DNA of 28,397 bases from CAYSXS01 sp043817345 (GCA_043817345.1 JBDRGZ010000028.1:1-28397), one strand, 5' to 3'; positions 14,471 to 21,813 are shown, counted from the stretch's first letter. Notes: generated by a model not told the origin, from the letters alone. Numbers and translations: made by a program.

Positions 14471-14692
14471 TCAAGTTTGAATTTCTATAAACTTATCTGC
14501 AATGGTTTGGCCTTTAATAATATTAATTTTTGATTTAGAAACATTAAAATATTCAGATAATATGTCTATCACCTTCTTGTTTGCCTTACCTTTTTCAGGA
14601 GCTGTTGTAACTTTTACTTTATAATGTACATCATCTATTTTTTCAACTTTATTACAACTAGCTTTTGTAATTACTTTTATTTGAATCTTCAT
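14471..14692 (-). CDS. DUF167 (UPF0235/YggU) family protein
   Basis: 73-residue member of the DUF167 family, whose biochemical role is unknown. Diagnostic pattern: IQIKVITKASCNKVEKID, then VKVTTAPEKGKANKKVIDIL and KINIIKGQTIADKFIEI. ATG at 14692 is chosen over an in-frame TTG at 14701 because the ATG follows the stop of the upstream phosphatase gene by two bases, a normal coupled arrangement. Confidence 0.9.
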   Translation of the reverse strand: MKIQIKVITKASCNKVEKIDDVHYKVKVTTAPEKGKANKKVIDILSEYFNVSKSKINIIKGQTIADKFIEIQT

Positions 14693-14694
14693 AT

Positions 14695-15489
14695 TTACCA
14701 ATTCTGTAAAAATTTGACTAAATTACTATGAATTTTTCCATTAGAACCAACTACTGTTCCTTGATCATTACTACTAAATACATATTCTTTATTTCTGAAA
14801 TCTGTTACCTTGCCTCCTGCTTCTCTAACCATTAATATTCCTGCAGCAATGTCCCATGGCTTAGTGTGGGGCAAAACATACGCTTCTAGCCTTCCCATAG
14901 CCACCCAAGCGAGCTCTAAAGCAGCAGCACCTAAATTATGTGCATGTTCATAGTTTAATAAGAATTTTGCATGAATATCAGCCATTTTCTTGTTTGTTTT
15001 ATCATCTTTATATGTATAACCAAAATCTATCATTGCCTCTATTGGTTTCTTGGTGTTTGATACTTTAATTTTTTTATTATTCAATGTAACTCCTTTATTT
15101 TTTTCAGCTACAAATAGCTGTTTAAAGAATAGTGCCCATGTTACACCTAAAACAATCTCATTTTTATAAACTAAAGCTATTGATGTATTAAAAAAGTGAT
15201 TACCAATAGAAAAATTTGTTGTTCCATCTAAAGGATCTACTGTCCATATATAGTCTGAATCTTTTTGGTACCAACCTGTTTCTTCTGACAAAATTCCATG
15301 TTCTGGAAACTGTTTTTTAATAGCTGAAATGATAAGATTATTAGCAGCTAAATCAGCCGGGGTAACAACTTCGTGTTTTGATTTTTTGTTAACTTTAATT
15401 GAATCTATTTTTTCAAAATACTTTAAAAGTTCTTTTCCTGCTTTTTTAACTACTTGTATTGCAAATTGTTTTTCTTTTATGTAGTTCAT
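14695..15489 (-). CDS. Inositol monophosphatase family protein
   Basis: Mg-dependent, lithium-sensitive-type phosphatase fold (SuhB/CysQ superfamily). Metal-binding motifs are all present: GILSEETGW, DPLDGTTNF and the C-terminal PWDIAAGILMVREAGG. The length of 264 is normal. Substrate cannot be told from sequence: inositol phosphate, sugar phosphate or 3'-phosphoadenosine phosphate are possible. An AAAGGA sequence eight bases before the ATG is an acceptable Shine-Dalgarno. It lies five bases after the antitoxin gene, so it is probably transcribed from the toxin-antitoxin promoter. Confidence 0.92.
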   Translation of the reverse strand: MNYIKEKQFAIQVVKKAGKELLKYFEKIDSIKVNKKSKHEVVTPADLAANNLIISAIKKQFPEHGILSEETGWYQKDSDYIWTVDPLDGTTNFSIGNHFFNTSIALVYKNEIVLGVTWALFFKQLFVAEKNKGVTLNNKKIKVSNTKKPIEAMIDFGYTYKDDKTNKKMADIHAKFLLNYEHAHNLGAAALELAWVAMGRLEAYVLPHTKPWDIAAGILMVREAGGKVTDFRNKEYVFSSNDQGTVVGSNGKIHSNLVKFLQNW

Positions 15490-15494
15490 AGATT

Positions 15495-15773
15495 TTATCC
15501 TTTCAATTTTATTCTATCATTAACATATCGATGCACAACAGATGTTATTAAAGTTTGATAAGGAATACCTTGGTCAGCAGCTTTTATCTTAGCTTTTTGT
15601 AAATCCTTTTCTGATAACCTAATATTTATATTTCTAGCCTTAGCAAGAGTTGATTTAGCATATTTAACATAACTGTCTTTTTGCTTCTTTAAATCCTTAA
15701 CACTCTTAAAATCATCCCTTTCAAAATCTTCAAGGATTTGTTTTTCTTCTTTATTTAAATCATAATATTTCAT
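15495..15773 (-). CDS. CopG/RHH-type antitoxin
   Basis: 92-residue predicted antitoxin. The C-terminal part NINIRLSEKDLQKAKIKAAD, then GIPYQTLITSVVHRYV, matches the ribbon-helix-helix antitoxins paired with BrnT/RelE-like toxins (COG5304-like). The acidic N-terminal half (LNKEEKQILEDFERDDFKSV) would contact the toxin. It is the second gene, nine bases after the toxin, with start context AAACATATG. It probably represses the palindromic promoter at 16065-16093. Confidence 0.8.
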   Translation of the reverse strand: MKYYDLNKEEKQILEDFERDDFKSVKDLKKQKDSYVKYAKSTLAKARNINIRLSEKDLQKAKIKAADQGIPYQTLITSVVHRYVNDRIKLKG

Positions 15774-15782
15774 ATGTTTATG

Positions 15783-16058
15783 TTATTTTTCTAAAATATA
15801 TTTTTTGGTTGCTTTACGGCTTGGAATAATTGTTTTTAAAAAAACTTTTTCCTCATCCTCTACAAAAGGTACTAAATATATATAATTATTAATTTCTATA
15901 ACAAAAATTTTCTGGTTAGGATATTTTCTTTCGTTTGAGTGTTTAATAATATCTAAAAGCTTGCCTTCTTCTATAGCTATAGTACAATCCTCAAAACAAA
16001 TATCACGCTCTGCTTTTAATTGCTCGTTTTTTGTATTACTCCAATCAAAATATTTCAT
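15783..16058 (-). CDS. Predicted toxin of the TA pair (BrnT-like)
   Basis: 91-residue protein beginning MKYFDWSNTKNEQLKAERDI, with a mid-section of strands NQKIFVIEINNYIYLVPFVE and ending FLKTIIPSRKATKKYI. The pattern resembles small BrnT/DUF4258-like ribonuclease toxins usually found before an RHH antitoxin; catalytic residues are not certain. The ATG lies six bases after a TATTAT -10 box, so the mRNA is predicted leaderless. Unusually for classical modules the toxin is first, as in brnTA and higBA. Confidence 0.65.
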   Translation of the reverse strand: MKYFDWSNTKNEQLKAERDICFEDCTIAIEEGKLLDIIKHSNERKYPNQKIFVIEINNYIYLVPFVEDEEKVFLKTIIPSRKATKKYILEK

Positions 16059-16064
16059 ATATTA

Positions 16065-16093
16065 ATAATATGACAAATAATATTATTTGTCAA
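16065..16093 (-). promoter_or_regulatory. Palindromic promoter/operator of the TA operon
   Basis: Minus-strand TTGACA (16088-16093), a 17-bp spacer and TATTAT (16065-16070). A perfect 22-bp palindrome (16071-16092, half TGACAAATAAT) fills the spacer and -35, the expected place for antitoxin binding. Transcription should start at the toxin ATG itself. Confidence 0.85.
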
Positions 16094-16097
16094 TATT

Positions 16098-16931
16098 TTA
16101 CTTTCTCATTCTTTTTAACACTCCTACGTCATCAAGCATTTCTTTTCCTGCAGGTGTTTCTAAAATCAAATTAATATTTTTTAATCTTCTATCAGACAGT
16201 AAAGCACTAAAACCTTTCAAACCAATTTTACCTTTTCCAATATGTTCATGTCTATCAACTCTTGAGCCTAAATCTGTTTTAGAATCATTTAGATGAATTA
16301 ATTTAAGTTTATCAAGTCCTAAAGTTTTATTAAACTCATCTAATGTTTTTTTAACAGATTTTTTGTCTCGTATATCATATCCAGATTCAAATGCATGAGC
16401 CGTATCATAACATATTCCAATTTTCTTTGCTTGTTTAATATTTTTAAAAATATCTCTAATTTCTTCAAACGTGTCTCCAATAATTTGACCTGAACCAGCG
16501 GACATTTCAACTAAAAACTGACAACTTCCTGCATGTCCTTTTAAAACCTCTGAAATCCCTTTAGCCATCTGTTTAATCGATTTTTCTTGTCCAATATCTT
16601 TTGCACTACCCAAATGAGTCATTAAATATTTTGCACCTAATTTACTACCTCTTTCTAATTCTTCTCTTAAAACAGATACTGAACCATGATAAATATTTTT
16701 TTTTGAAGAGGCCAAGTTGATATAGTAAGGGGCATGAATGTAACATTCTTTTTGATTATATTTCTTTAGGTTATCTTTAAATTCCTTGATTATTTCTAAT
16801 GTTAATTCAGGCGCTTTACCTCCTCTTGGTGAACGAGAAAAAAATTGAAAAACCTCACAACCAATGTCATGGGCATTTTGTGGAGCATTCTGTACTCCAC
16901 CAGCTACTGAAATGTGTGCTCCAATTAACAT
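16098..16931 (-). CDS. nfo: Endonuclease IV (AP endonuclease)
   Basis: Zn-dependent AP endonuclease in a TIM barrel, for base excision repair. It begins MLIGAHISVAGG as the family does and carries HAPYYINLAS, HLGSAKD, the metal-site runs VEMSAGSG, CYDTAHAFESGYD, HLNDSKTDLGSRVDRHEHIG and ETPAGKEM. The length is 277. A longer in-frame start at 16985 is rejected: its extra codons fall in an intrinsic terminator (16932-16967) and the family starts at MLIGAH. Confidence 0.95.
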   Translation of the reverse strand: MLIGAHISVAGGVQNAPQNAHDIGCEVFQFFSRSPRGGKAPELTLEIIKEFKDNLKKYNQKECYIHAPYYINLASSKKNIYHGSVSVLREELERGSKLGAKYLMTHLGSAKDIGQEKSIKQMAKGISEVLKGHAGSCQFLVEMSAGSGQIIGDTFEEIRDIFKNIKQAKKIGICYDTAHAFESGYDIRDKKSVKKTLDEFNKTLGLDKLKLIHLNDSKTDLGSRVDRHEHIGKGKIGLKGFSALLSDRRLKNINLILETPAGKEMLDDVGVLKRMRK

Positions 16932-16967
16932 AGAAAAAATAAAAACTGCTAATTTCATTTTAGCAGT
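16932..16967 (-). terminator. Terminator between the NUDIX gene and nfo
   Basis: On the minus strand ACTGCTAA pairs with TTAGCAGT around a 7-nt loop and is followed by TTTTTATTTTTT. It ends only a few bases before the nfo ATG. Confidence 0.9.
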
Positions 16968-16988
16968 CTTTACTTTGTTTTCCAAATT

Positions 16989-17504
16989 TTAATACCCTCT
17001 ATTTTCTAAAAAATATCTTAATTCTAATAAAAATCCCGGGGTAAAATTATTTCTATCTTGTTCAATTTCTTTTCTTAATTCAGGAATTGATATGAATCTA
17101 ACTTCTGTTAGTTCTTCTTTTTGTATCTTGAACGGTCCTTCGTGATAACAAACATATACTTTGTTGTATTCATTCTCAATCTCGTCTGGTTTACCTATAG
17201 TTTGTTCAGCTAATTTGCCAATTTCTTTAAAATCACATTCGATTCCAAGTTCTTCTTTTAATTCTCTCTTAGCTGCTTGTTCATAAGTCTCATTAGTTAA
17301 TACATGTCCTGAAGCAGAACTGCACCATTTGTTTGGGTGAGACATATTTGGAGCCCTCCTCTGGATTAAAACCTCATCCTTAGAGTTTAAAACAAATATT
17401 GTGGATGCTCTGTGCCATAAACCTTGTCGATGACATTTATCACGCAATTCTTCTCCAACAAGTTTATCATCTTTATCTACCAAAGTTAACATTTCTTCTG
17501 ACAT
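16989..17504 (-). CDS. NUDIX hydrolase, YfcD/isopentenyl-isomerase-like
   Basis: 171-residue NUDIX protein. The complete Nudix box starts at GHVLTNE and ends in RELKEELGI. N-terminal LVDKDDKLVGEELRDKCH and WHRASTIFVLNSKDEVLIQR give the layout of E. coli YfcD and type 1 isopentenyl-diphosphate isomerases. The isomerase cysteine appears replaced: WCSSASGH against a CGH/CSH pattern, so hydrolase activity is likelier. The start at 17504 lies four bases after the nusA stop; the longer frame would add a poly-lysine stretch read from the nusA tail. Confidence 0.85.
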   Translation of the reverse strand: MSEEMLTLVDKDDKLVGEELRDKCHRQGLWHRASTIFVLNSKDEVLIQRRAPNMSHPNKWCSSASGHVLTNETYEQAAKRELKEELGIECDFKEIGKLAEQTIGKPDEIENEYNKVYVCYHEGPFKIQKEELTEVRFISIPELRKEIEQDRNNFTPGFLLELRYFLENRGY

Positions 17505-17508
17505 ATAA

Positions 17509-18852
17509 TTATTTTTCTTCTTTTTTCTTTTTTTCTTTCTTCTCTTTCTTTGATTCTTTCTTTTCTTCAACAGCCTCTTCTACTGTCTCTTCCTTAACTT
17601 CTTTTAGGTCTTTCTCTTCTGCTTTTACTTCTTTGCTTTCTTCAGCAACCTCTTCAGATTCATTCTCGTCTCCACCTTCTTCTTTTATGCCCCCAGCTTG
17701 TACAATATCAATCTTCCAGCCAGTAAGTTTTGCTGCCAAACGAACATTTTGTCCTTCTTTTCCAATAGCTAGAGAATATTGATCTTCCTTTACATAAGCT
17801 TTGGCAACTTTTTCTTCTTCGTTTAATTCTACTTTTTCAATCTTAGCTGGGGCTAGAGATTTGATAATGAAATATTCTACATCCTCACTCCATTCAATAA
17901 TGTCTATCTTTTCTCCACCTAACTCATTAATGATGGTTTGGACACGTGTACCACGCTGTCCAACAGCGCTTCCTATAGGATCAATAGAATCATCTTTGGT
18001 CCAAACAGCCACTTTGGAACGTGAACCTGCTTCACGAGAGATAGCTTTGATTTGTACAGTACCTGTTCCGATTTCAGGAACTTCTAGCTTGAAAAGCTTT
18101 CTAACCATTTCTGGATGCGCACGAGAAACAACAACCTCTGGGCCTCTTGGTGTTTGCTCAACAGATTTTAAATAGAATTTCATTCTAGCACCAGCTCTAT
18201 AGTTTTCACTACGGATTTGATCTTGAGGTGGTATAATAGCTGTTGTATCACCAATATCTACTAAGACAATACTACCTTCTTTGCGTTGAACTGTACCATT
18301 AATTAATTCACCTTGTTTATCTTTATATAAATTAAAGATTCCTTCTCTTTCTGCTTCTCTAATTTTTTGGATAATTACTTGCTTAGCAGTTTGAGCTGCC
18401 ATACGACCAAACTCGGAAGGAATTTCTAATTTTGTAATTAATTCTTCTCCTATTTGTGATTTCTTGTCTGTTTCTTTTGCTTCAGCTAAAGAAATCATTG
18501 TTTTAGGATTAAATCTTTTTTCTTCCTCTTCTTCGCCGTCTTCGTCTGGATTGGGTGTAGTTTGTTTTAATTCGTCTGGAATTTCATCTCCAGTTGCTTT
18601 TAATTCTTCAATCTTGTTTCTCATTTCTTCATATTTTTTTTGAAGTTCATCTTCAACAACCTCTTTAACATCATAAACCTCAAAATCTCCTGTATCTAAA
18701 CTAAAATCTACATGCAGATTCTGTTGCTTATTTCCAAAATCTTTACGATAAGCAGACGCTAAAGCAGACTCAATTGTTTCTTTAACTGATTCTTTTGATA
18801 AATTTTTCTCATCACAAATTTGTTGGATAGCTAATGCTAATTCTGTTGGCAT
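17509..18852 (-). CDS. nusA: Transcription termination/antitermination factor NusA
   Basis: RNA-polymerase-binding factor controlling pausing, termination and antitermination. The N-terminal domain (1-185) contains an extra acidic insertion at about 75-120 (ELKATGDEIPDELKQTTPNP, then EEEEEKR). The S1 domain (about 190-255, GTVQRKEGSIVLVDIGDTTA) and two KH domains follow (VGQRGTRVQTIINELGGEKI; IGKEGQNVRLAAKLTGWKID). The tail is 60 residues of almost only Glu, Lys, Val and Ala. Neither rimP nor infB is adjacent; instead yraN precedes and a NUDIX gene follows. The leader holds a terminator. Confidence 0.97.
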   Translation of the reverse strand: MPTELALAIQQICDEKNLSKESVKETIESALASAYRKDFGNKQQNLHVDFSLDTGDFEVYDVKEVVEDELQKKYEEMRNKIEELKATGDEIPDELKQTTPNPDEDGEEEEEKRFNPKTMISLAEAKETDKKSQIGEELITKLEIPSEFGRMAAQTAKQVIIQKIREAEREGIFNLYKDKQGELINGTVQRKEGSIVLVDIGDTTAIIPPQDQIRSENYRAGARMKFYLKSVEQTPRGPEVVVSRAHPEMVRKLFKLEVPEIGTGTVQIKAISREAGSRSKVAVWTKDDSIDPIGSAVGQRGTRVQTIINELGGEKIDIIEWSEDVEYFIIKSLAPAKIEKVELNEEEKVAKAYVKEDQYSLAIGKEGQNVRLAAKLTGWKIDIVQAGGIKEEGGDENESEEVAEESKEVKAEEKDLKEVKEETVEEAVEEKKESKKEKKEKKKKEEK

Positions 18853-18884
18853 ATGTTTGTATTTAATTTATGTATATATTTATT

Positions 18885-18911
18885 AAAAAAGATTCGGACA
18901 AAACCGAACCT
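18885..18911 (-). terminator. Intrinsic terminator in the nusA leader
   Basis: In minus-strand RNA AGGTTCGG pairs with CCGAATCT (one G-U) around TTTTGT, followed by six T. It lies about 22 nt after the predicted start and about 35 nt before the nusA ATG. The G-U pair makes it work only in the nusA direction. Confidence 0.85.
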
Positions 18912-18939
18912 GTAGACTACTCTTTCTTATCTTATTTTT

Positions 18940-18968
18940 AGTATATATTATTCTTAAAAATATGTCAA
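18940..18968 (-). promoter_or_regulatory. Promoter of nusA
   Basis: Minus-strand TTGACA (18963-18968), a 17-bp spacer and TATACT (18940-18945). The start is expected near 18933, giving an 81-nt leader that contains the terminator hairpin. Confidence 0.85.
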
Positions 18969-18974
18969 GTTTAT

Positions 18975-19346
18975 CTAAATATACTTAAAATGCATTATTT
19001 TTGCTTTTCTACTTAAATTATCTAGCTCAACTGAAATTATGTCAAATCTATAATTTTGCCACAATAAATATTTGTTTTTTCTTAAATACTTTTCAGCTGT
19101 CTTAGACATTCTTTGTTTTTTAACTAAATTAACTGCTTGTTCAGGCCAACCACCTAAATTTGAGCTTCTGGTTTTAACTTCTACAAAAACCAACTCCCCA
19201 CTAGTTTTATCTTTAACTATTAAATCTATTTCTCCACCTTTAACATAATAATTTTTATCTAAAATTTTATATTTTCTTTTTTGTAAAAATTTTTTAGCCA
19301 AATCTTCTCCTAAATTACCAATTTGTTTTTTAGTTTGCTCTGGCAT
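18975..19346 (-). CDS. yraN: YraN (UPF0102) family endonuclease-like protein
   Basis: 123-residue UPF0102 protein with a Holliday-resolvase-like nuclease fold; function unproven. Family motifs: IGNLGEDLAKKFL, GGEIDLIVKD, LVFVEVKTRSS and the C-terminal RFDIISVEL. The catalytic-looking Glu-Asp-Glu-Lys set (GEIDLI, EVK) is intact. It starts eight bases after the TrmB-family gene, so the two are probably co-transcribed. Confidence 0.92.
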   Translation of the reverse strand: MPEQTKKQIGNLGEDLAKKFLQKRKYKILDKNYYVKGGEIDLIVKDKTSGELVFVEVKTRSSNLGGWPEQAVNLVKKQRMSKTAEKYLRKNKYLLWQNYRFDIISVELDNLSRKAKIMHFKYI

Positions 19347-19354
19347 AGAAAAAT

Positions 19355-20158
19355 TTAAACTATCTTTATCTCATCTTTTATACTTCTCCACAATACATTA
19401 AAAATCATCCTTTGTGTATTGGCAACTTGTTCATCTTCAATGATGACTCCAAAAAAATCTTTACTCATATGTGGAATAGCAAACTTATTATCATAAATTG
19501 CAGTTTCATTTATATAATATTTTTCACTTCCAGTTGGCAAAACCTTGACACGAATTAAGTCAGAATTTTTGTCTAAATATTTTTCATAATATTTTTTAAT
19601 ATATTTTAATGTTTCTTCTTTATCAGATTCTTGTACAAAATATCTGGCTTTTATTTTTCTTTTTACTCTTTCTTTTGTATACCTCTTATTAAAGCTTTCG
19701 CTTGCAACTCTTGTATTTGTGTACGCTGATGTATAACCTGTATTTTCTCCTGATTTACAATCCAATGCATCATTAAAAAAATCTTCCATTGAATCAATTC
19801 CCTCAAAATATCTAAATTTTGGCTTTCCTTCTTGTTGATAAAAAATATTTTTTAATTCAGGTAAATATTCTTTAAAAACTTCCTTTTCTTGGTCTAATTG
19901 GTTTTCTTTATTAGTCAGCCAATTTTTTAATTTTTGTGGACCTTCGGTTGTATAGCCAATTTTATTATTCTCTACATATTTTAAAACCAATCCTTTTTTG
20001 TTTAAATATTCTAATACATCATAAGCAGAAGTGCGATTAACCCCTGCTTTTTCTGCAATTGGTGTTATTAACCCTTTTTTTAACTTTAAAACAGCCGAAT
20101 ACGCCTTAGCTTCGTTGGGTGATAAGCCGATGTTTTTTAAGATTTCTAGTATTTGCAT
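19355..20158 (-). CDS. TrmB-family transcriptional regulator
   Basis: 267-residue regulator. An N-terminal winged HTH (about 1-75: ILKNIGLSPNEAKAYSAVLK, then AEKAGVNRTSAYDVLEYL) is followed by a coiled linker and a C-terminal sensor-like domain (PKFRYFEGIDSMEDFFND to NTQRMIFNVLWRSIKDE). ATG at 20158 (MQILEILKNIGLS) fits the family; a longer frame to 20221 would read a dispersed repeat. It is a paralogue of the gene at 24210-24938. Ligand unknown. An 18-bp palindrome lies upstream of its promoter. Confidence 0.85.
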   Translation of the reverse strand: MQILEILKNIGLSPNEAKAYSAVLKLKKGLITPIAEKAGVNRTSAYDVLEYLNKKGLVLKYVENNKIGYTTEGPQKLKNWLTNKENQLDQEKEVFKEYLPELKNIFYQQEGKPKFRYFEGIDSMEDFFNDALDCKSGENTGYTSAYTNTRVASESFNKRYTKERVKRKIKARYFVQESDKEETLKYIKKYYEKYLDKNSDLIRVKVLPTGSEKYYINETAIYDNKFAIPHMSKDFFGVIIEDEQVANTQRMIFNVLWRSIKDEIKIV

Positions 20159-20165
20159 TTTTTTA

Positions 20166-20210
20166 GCCCTGTCCTGAGCGACCTTTATGGTTGCTAAGAG
20201 TCGAAGGATC
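20166..20210 (-). repeat. Dispersed repeat, copy 1
   Basis: Minus strand: GATCCTTCGACTC, a middle of about 17 bases, then CGCTCAGGACAGGGC. The same boundary words occur in copy 2 (23237-23271). It sits in the leader of the TrmB gene. Confidence 0.6.
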
Positions 20211-20252
20211 GCATAGAACACGCAATCACTTTTTTGTCGAATTTACTCCACA

Positions 20253-20282
20253 ATTATAGCATAAATTAATTATTTTTGTCAA
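20253..20282 (-). promoter_or_regulatory. Promoter of the first TrmB gene
   Basis: Minus-strand TTGACA (20277-20282), an 18-bp spacer and TATAAT (20253-20258) with extended TGC. The leader is about 88 nt and includes the dispersed repeat. Confidence 0.85.
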
Positions 20283-20290
20283 GTATCTAC

Positions 20291-20308
20291 TAATTTTAGC
20301 TAAAATTA
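20291..20308. promoter_or_regulatory. 18-bp perfect palindrome, possible operator
   Basis: TAATTTTAGCTAAAATTA, eight bases upstream of the TrmB -35 box, between divergent genes. It could bind the TrmB regulator. Confidence 0.45.
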
Positions 20309-20399
20309 AATTTTCCACACTTCCACAATAATTTTAAATATCTTATATTTTAACCAAACTAAAAAACTTGATAATTTAATAATTTTGGAGGAAATTAAA

Positions 20400-20606
20400 A
20401 TGAATAGGAATAGAAAAATTAGAGAAGTTTTTTACGCGGCTATTTTCTTGATTTGGGGGTGGAAATTATTGCCATTTGCTTTATCTAAAGTAAATTCTAA
20501 TCTTGAATTTATTATTGCATCAATCATTTGGTTTCTAAGTTTCGCTATTGTAGTCTTGTTCACAGGGTGCATATTAGTAAAAATTTTTGGAAAGGAAAAT
20601 AACTAA
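20400..20606 (+). CDS. Small two-helix membrane protein, unknown function
   Basis: 68 residues from the ATG at 20400, chosen because GGAGG lies eight bases upstream, one of the few real Shine-Dalgarno sites here; the TTG at 20385 would overlap it. A basic N-terminus (MNRNRKIREVF) precedes two hydrophobic helices at about 10-27 and 38-61, with a short charged end (FGKENN). No family is recognised. It has its own strong terminator and diverges from the TrmB-yraN unit. Confidence 0.7.
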   Translation: MNRNRKIREVFYAAIFLIWGWKLLPFALSKVNSNLEFIIASIIWFLSFAIVVLFTGCILVKIFGKENN

Positions 20607-20611
20607 ACCCC

Positions 20612-20639
20612 AAAACCCCGCCAAATTGACGGGGTTTTT
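20612..20639. terminator. Terminator after the small membrane gene, bidirectional
   Basis: AAAACCCCG pairs with CGGGGTTTT; T runs follow on the plus strand and, more weakly, on the minus strand for the PIN gene. Confidence 0.9.
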
Positions 20640-20688
20640 ATTTTTCTACAAATATCAATAATTATTTCTCAAAATATAATTTATTTCT

Positions 20689-21102
20689 CTATAAATTTAC
20701 AAATTTTATCTTTCCTTTAGCTAAGTTTTTTATCTCTTTATCAAGAGTGACCAAACCACAACTAAACTCTTTTGCAGTCCACACAATAATCGCATCCATT
20801 CCTCGTAAACTGTTTTCTGTCACAAATTTTAACATATTTATCGTTCTAGAGTAATCAATATCAACAAAATTCAAATTTTTAATATTTAAAATAAAATCTT
20901 TGGCTTTTATTGCTAATTTTTTAGATTTTGTTCTTCTCCTAATTGCAGCAACAACTTCCACTAAAACTGTAGTCGGAATAATCGCAATATATTTTCCTTT
21001 ATTAACTTGACGTAATAAATCTAAACATCTATCAGAATGCTCTTCCTGTAAATTCAAAGCAGAAACAAAAACACAACTATCAATTGTTATTTGACTGTTC
21101 AT
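20689..21102 (-). CDS. PIN-domain ribonuclease toxin (VapC-like)
   Basis: 137-residue PIN-domain protein. The acidic metal-binding positions are present: Asp8 in ITIDSCVFVSAL, the Glu of TTVLVEVVAAIRRR, the Asp of SLRGMDAIIVWTA and the Asp of LVTLDKEI. The length is typical for VapC endoribonuclease toxins. It starts two bases after the short upstream gene, the expected antitoxin. Whether it is an active toxin or a housekeeping PIN protein is unknown. Confidence 0.88.
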   Translation of the reverse strand: MNSQITIDSCVFVSALNLQEEHSDRCLDLLRQVNKGKYIAIIPTTVLVEVVAAIRRRTKSKKLAIKAKDFILNIKNLNFVDIDYSRTINMLKFVTENSLRGMDAIIVWTAKEFSCGLVTLDKEIKNLAKGKIKFVNL

Positions 21103-21104
21103 AG

Positions 21105-21296
21105 CTAATATGACTTACTTCTTTGGTTTCTAATTTCCTCAACAGAATTTGATCCTTGCCACGCATTACCTATTTCATCTCTTAATATCTGTACACTTTT
21201 ATCCCAAATTACTTTTTTTTTGTTAACAGTTTTATAAGTAGAAACCCAAGGAATTATTAAAAATTTTTGTTGTTGTAGTGTTGTTGTTCCATTCAT
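21105..21296 (-). CDS. Predicted antitoxin partner of the PIN gene
   Basis: 63 residues from ATG at 21296 (MNGTTTLQQQKFLIIPWVST). The earlier in-frame start at 21314 is rejected because a -10 box lies between. C-terminal KSVQILRDEIGNAWQGSNSV and EEIRNQRSKSY are Arg/Trp/Ser-rich, as in peptides that wrap around VapC. There is no recognisable AbrB or RHH signature; the call rests on size, coupling and position. The mRNA is predicted to be nearly leaderless. Confidence 0.6.
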   Translation of the reverse strand: MNGTTTLQQQKFLIIPWVSTYKTVNKKKVIWDKSVQILRDEIGNAWQGSNSVEEIRNQRSKSY

Positions 21297-21304
21297 ATAA
21301 TTTA

Positions 21305-21310
21305 ATAATA
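21305..21310 (-). promoter_or_regulatory. Extended -10 of the PIN operon
   Basis: TGG-TATTAT on the minus strand, ending eight bases before the ATG at 21296. No good -35 is seen. Confidence 0.45.
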
Positions 21311-21349
21311 CCATACAAAATAATTTATTAAAACCTAATAAAATATTTT

Positions 21350-21772
21350 TTATCTCTTTGGCATGTACTTATCCATCTCTTGTTTGAGTTCTATTTCTTC
21401 TTTAATTTTAGGTATTCTTGTTTTTATGTAGCGGATAATAAAGATCAACCATACAATTAACCCTATTAACCACAACAACATCCAAAAAGGTGCTCCAAAG
21501 AAATTTACTTGTTTAGCTCTAAAAAAAGTAACCACTAAACCAAGAAAACCCATAGTTGAAAAGAAAAAATAGAATTTAGACCAAATATTACGTAAAGGTG
21601 TGTTTTTCTGGTTTTTCTTGACCATTGCTTTACACGAAAAACCTAATATTATCATTACAGCAAATAAAATATATAAAAAGGTTAAAATCCCTGACAAAAG
21701 AGGGTCAGGAGTTAAATCAAACCAATACTTGAAGGTAAATAGATTTCCTATATTTTCGATAAATAATTGCAT
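21350..21772 (-). CDS. Membrane protein with three helices, unknown function
   Basis: 140 residues with hydrophobic helices at about 25-47 (LLSGILTFLYILFAVMIILG), 68-85 (FYFFFSTMGFLGLVVTFF) and 94-113 (PFWMLLWLIGLIVWLIFIIR), then a charged C-terminal helix (PKIKEEIELKQEMDKYMPKR). No catalytic motif or named family is recognised. The ATG lies eight bases after its -10 box, so the mRNA should be nearly leaderless. Confidence 0.75.
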   Translation of the reverse strand: MQLFIENIGNLFTFKYWFDLTPDPLLSGILTFLYILFAVMIILGFSCKAMVKKNQKNTPLRNIWSKFYFFFSTMGFLGLVVTFFRAKQVNFFGAPFWMLLWLIGLIVWLIFIIRYIKTRIPKIKEEIELKQEMDKYMPKR

Positions 21773-21780
21773 ATGAGTAT

Positions 21781-21810
21781 ATTTTAATCTATTTTATACT
21801 TTTTTGTCAA
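21781..21810 (-). promoter_or_regulatory. Promoter of the three-helix membrane gene
   Basis: Minus-strand TTGACA (21805-21810), an 18-bp spacer and TAAAAT (21781-21786); the ATG follows after eight bases. Confidence 0.7.
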
Positions 21811-21813
21811 AAT

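Noticed and set aside
16932..16985. N-terminal extension of nfo
   Set aside because: The added codons coincide with an intrinsic terminator and the family starts at MLIGAH.
17505..17570. Lysine-rich N-terminus of the NUDIX protein
   Set aside because: It is the nusA tail read in another frame; ATG at 17504 follows the nusA stop.
20166..20210. Coding extension of the first TrmB gene
   Set aside because: The segment is a dispersed repeat and MQILEILKNIGLS matches the family start.
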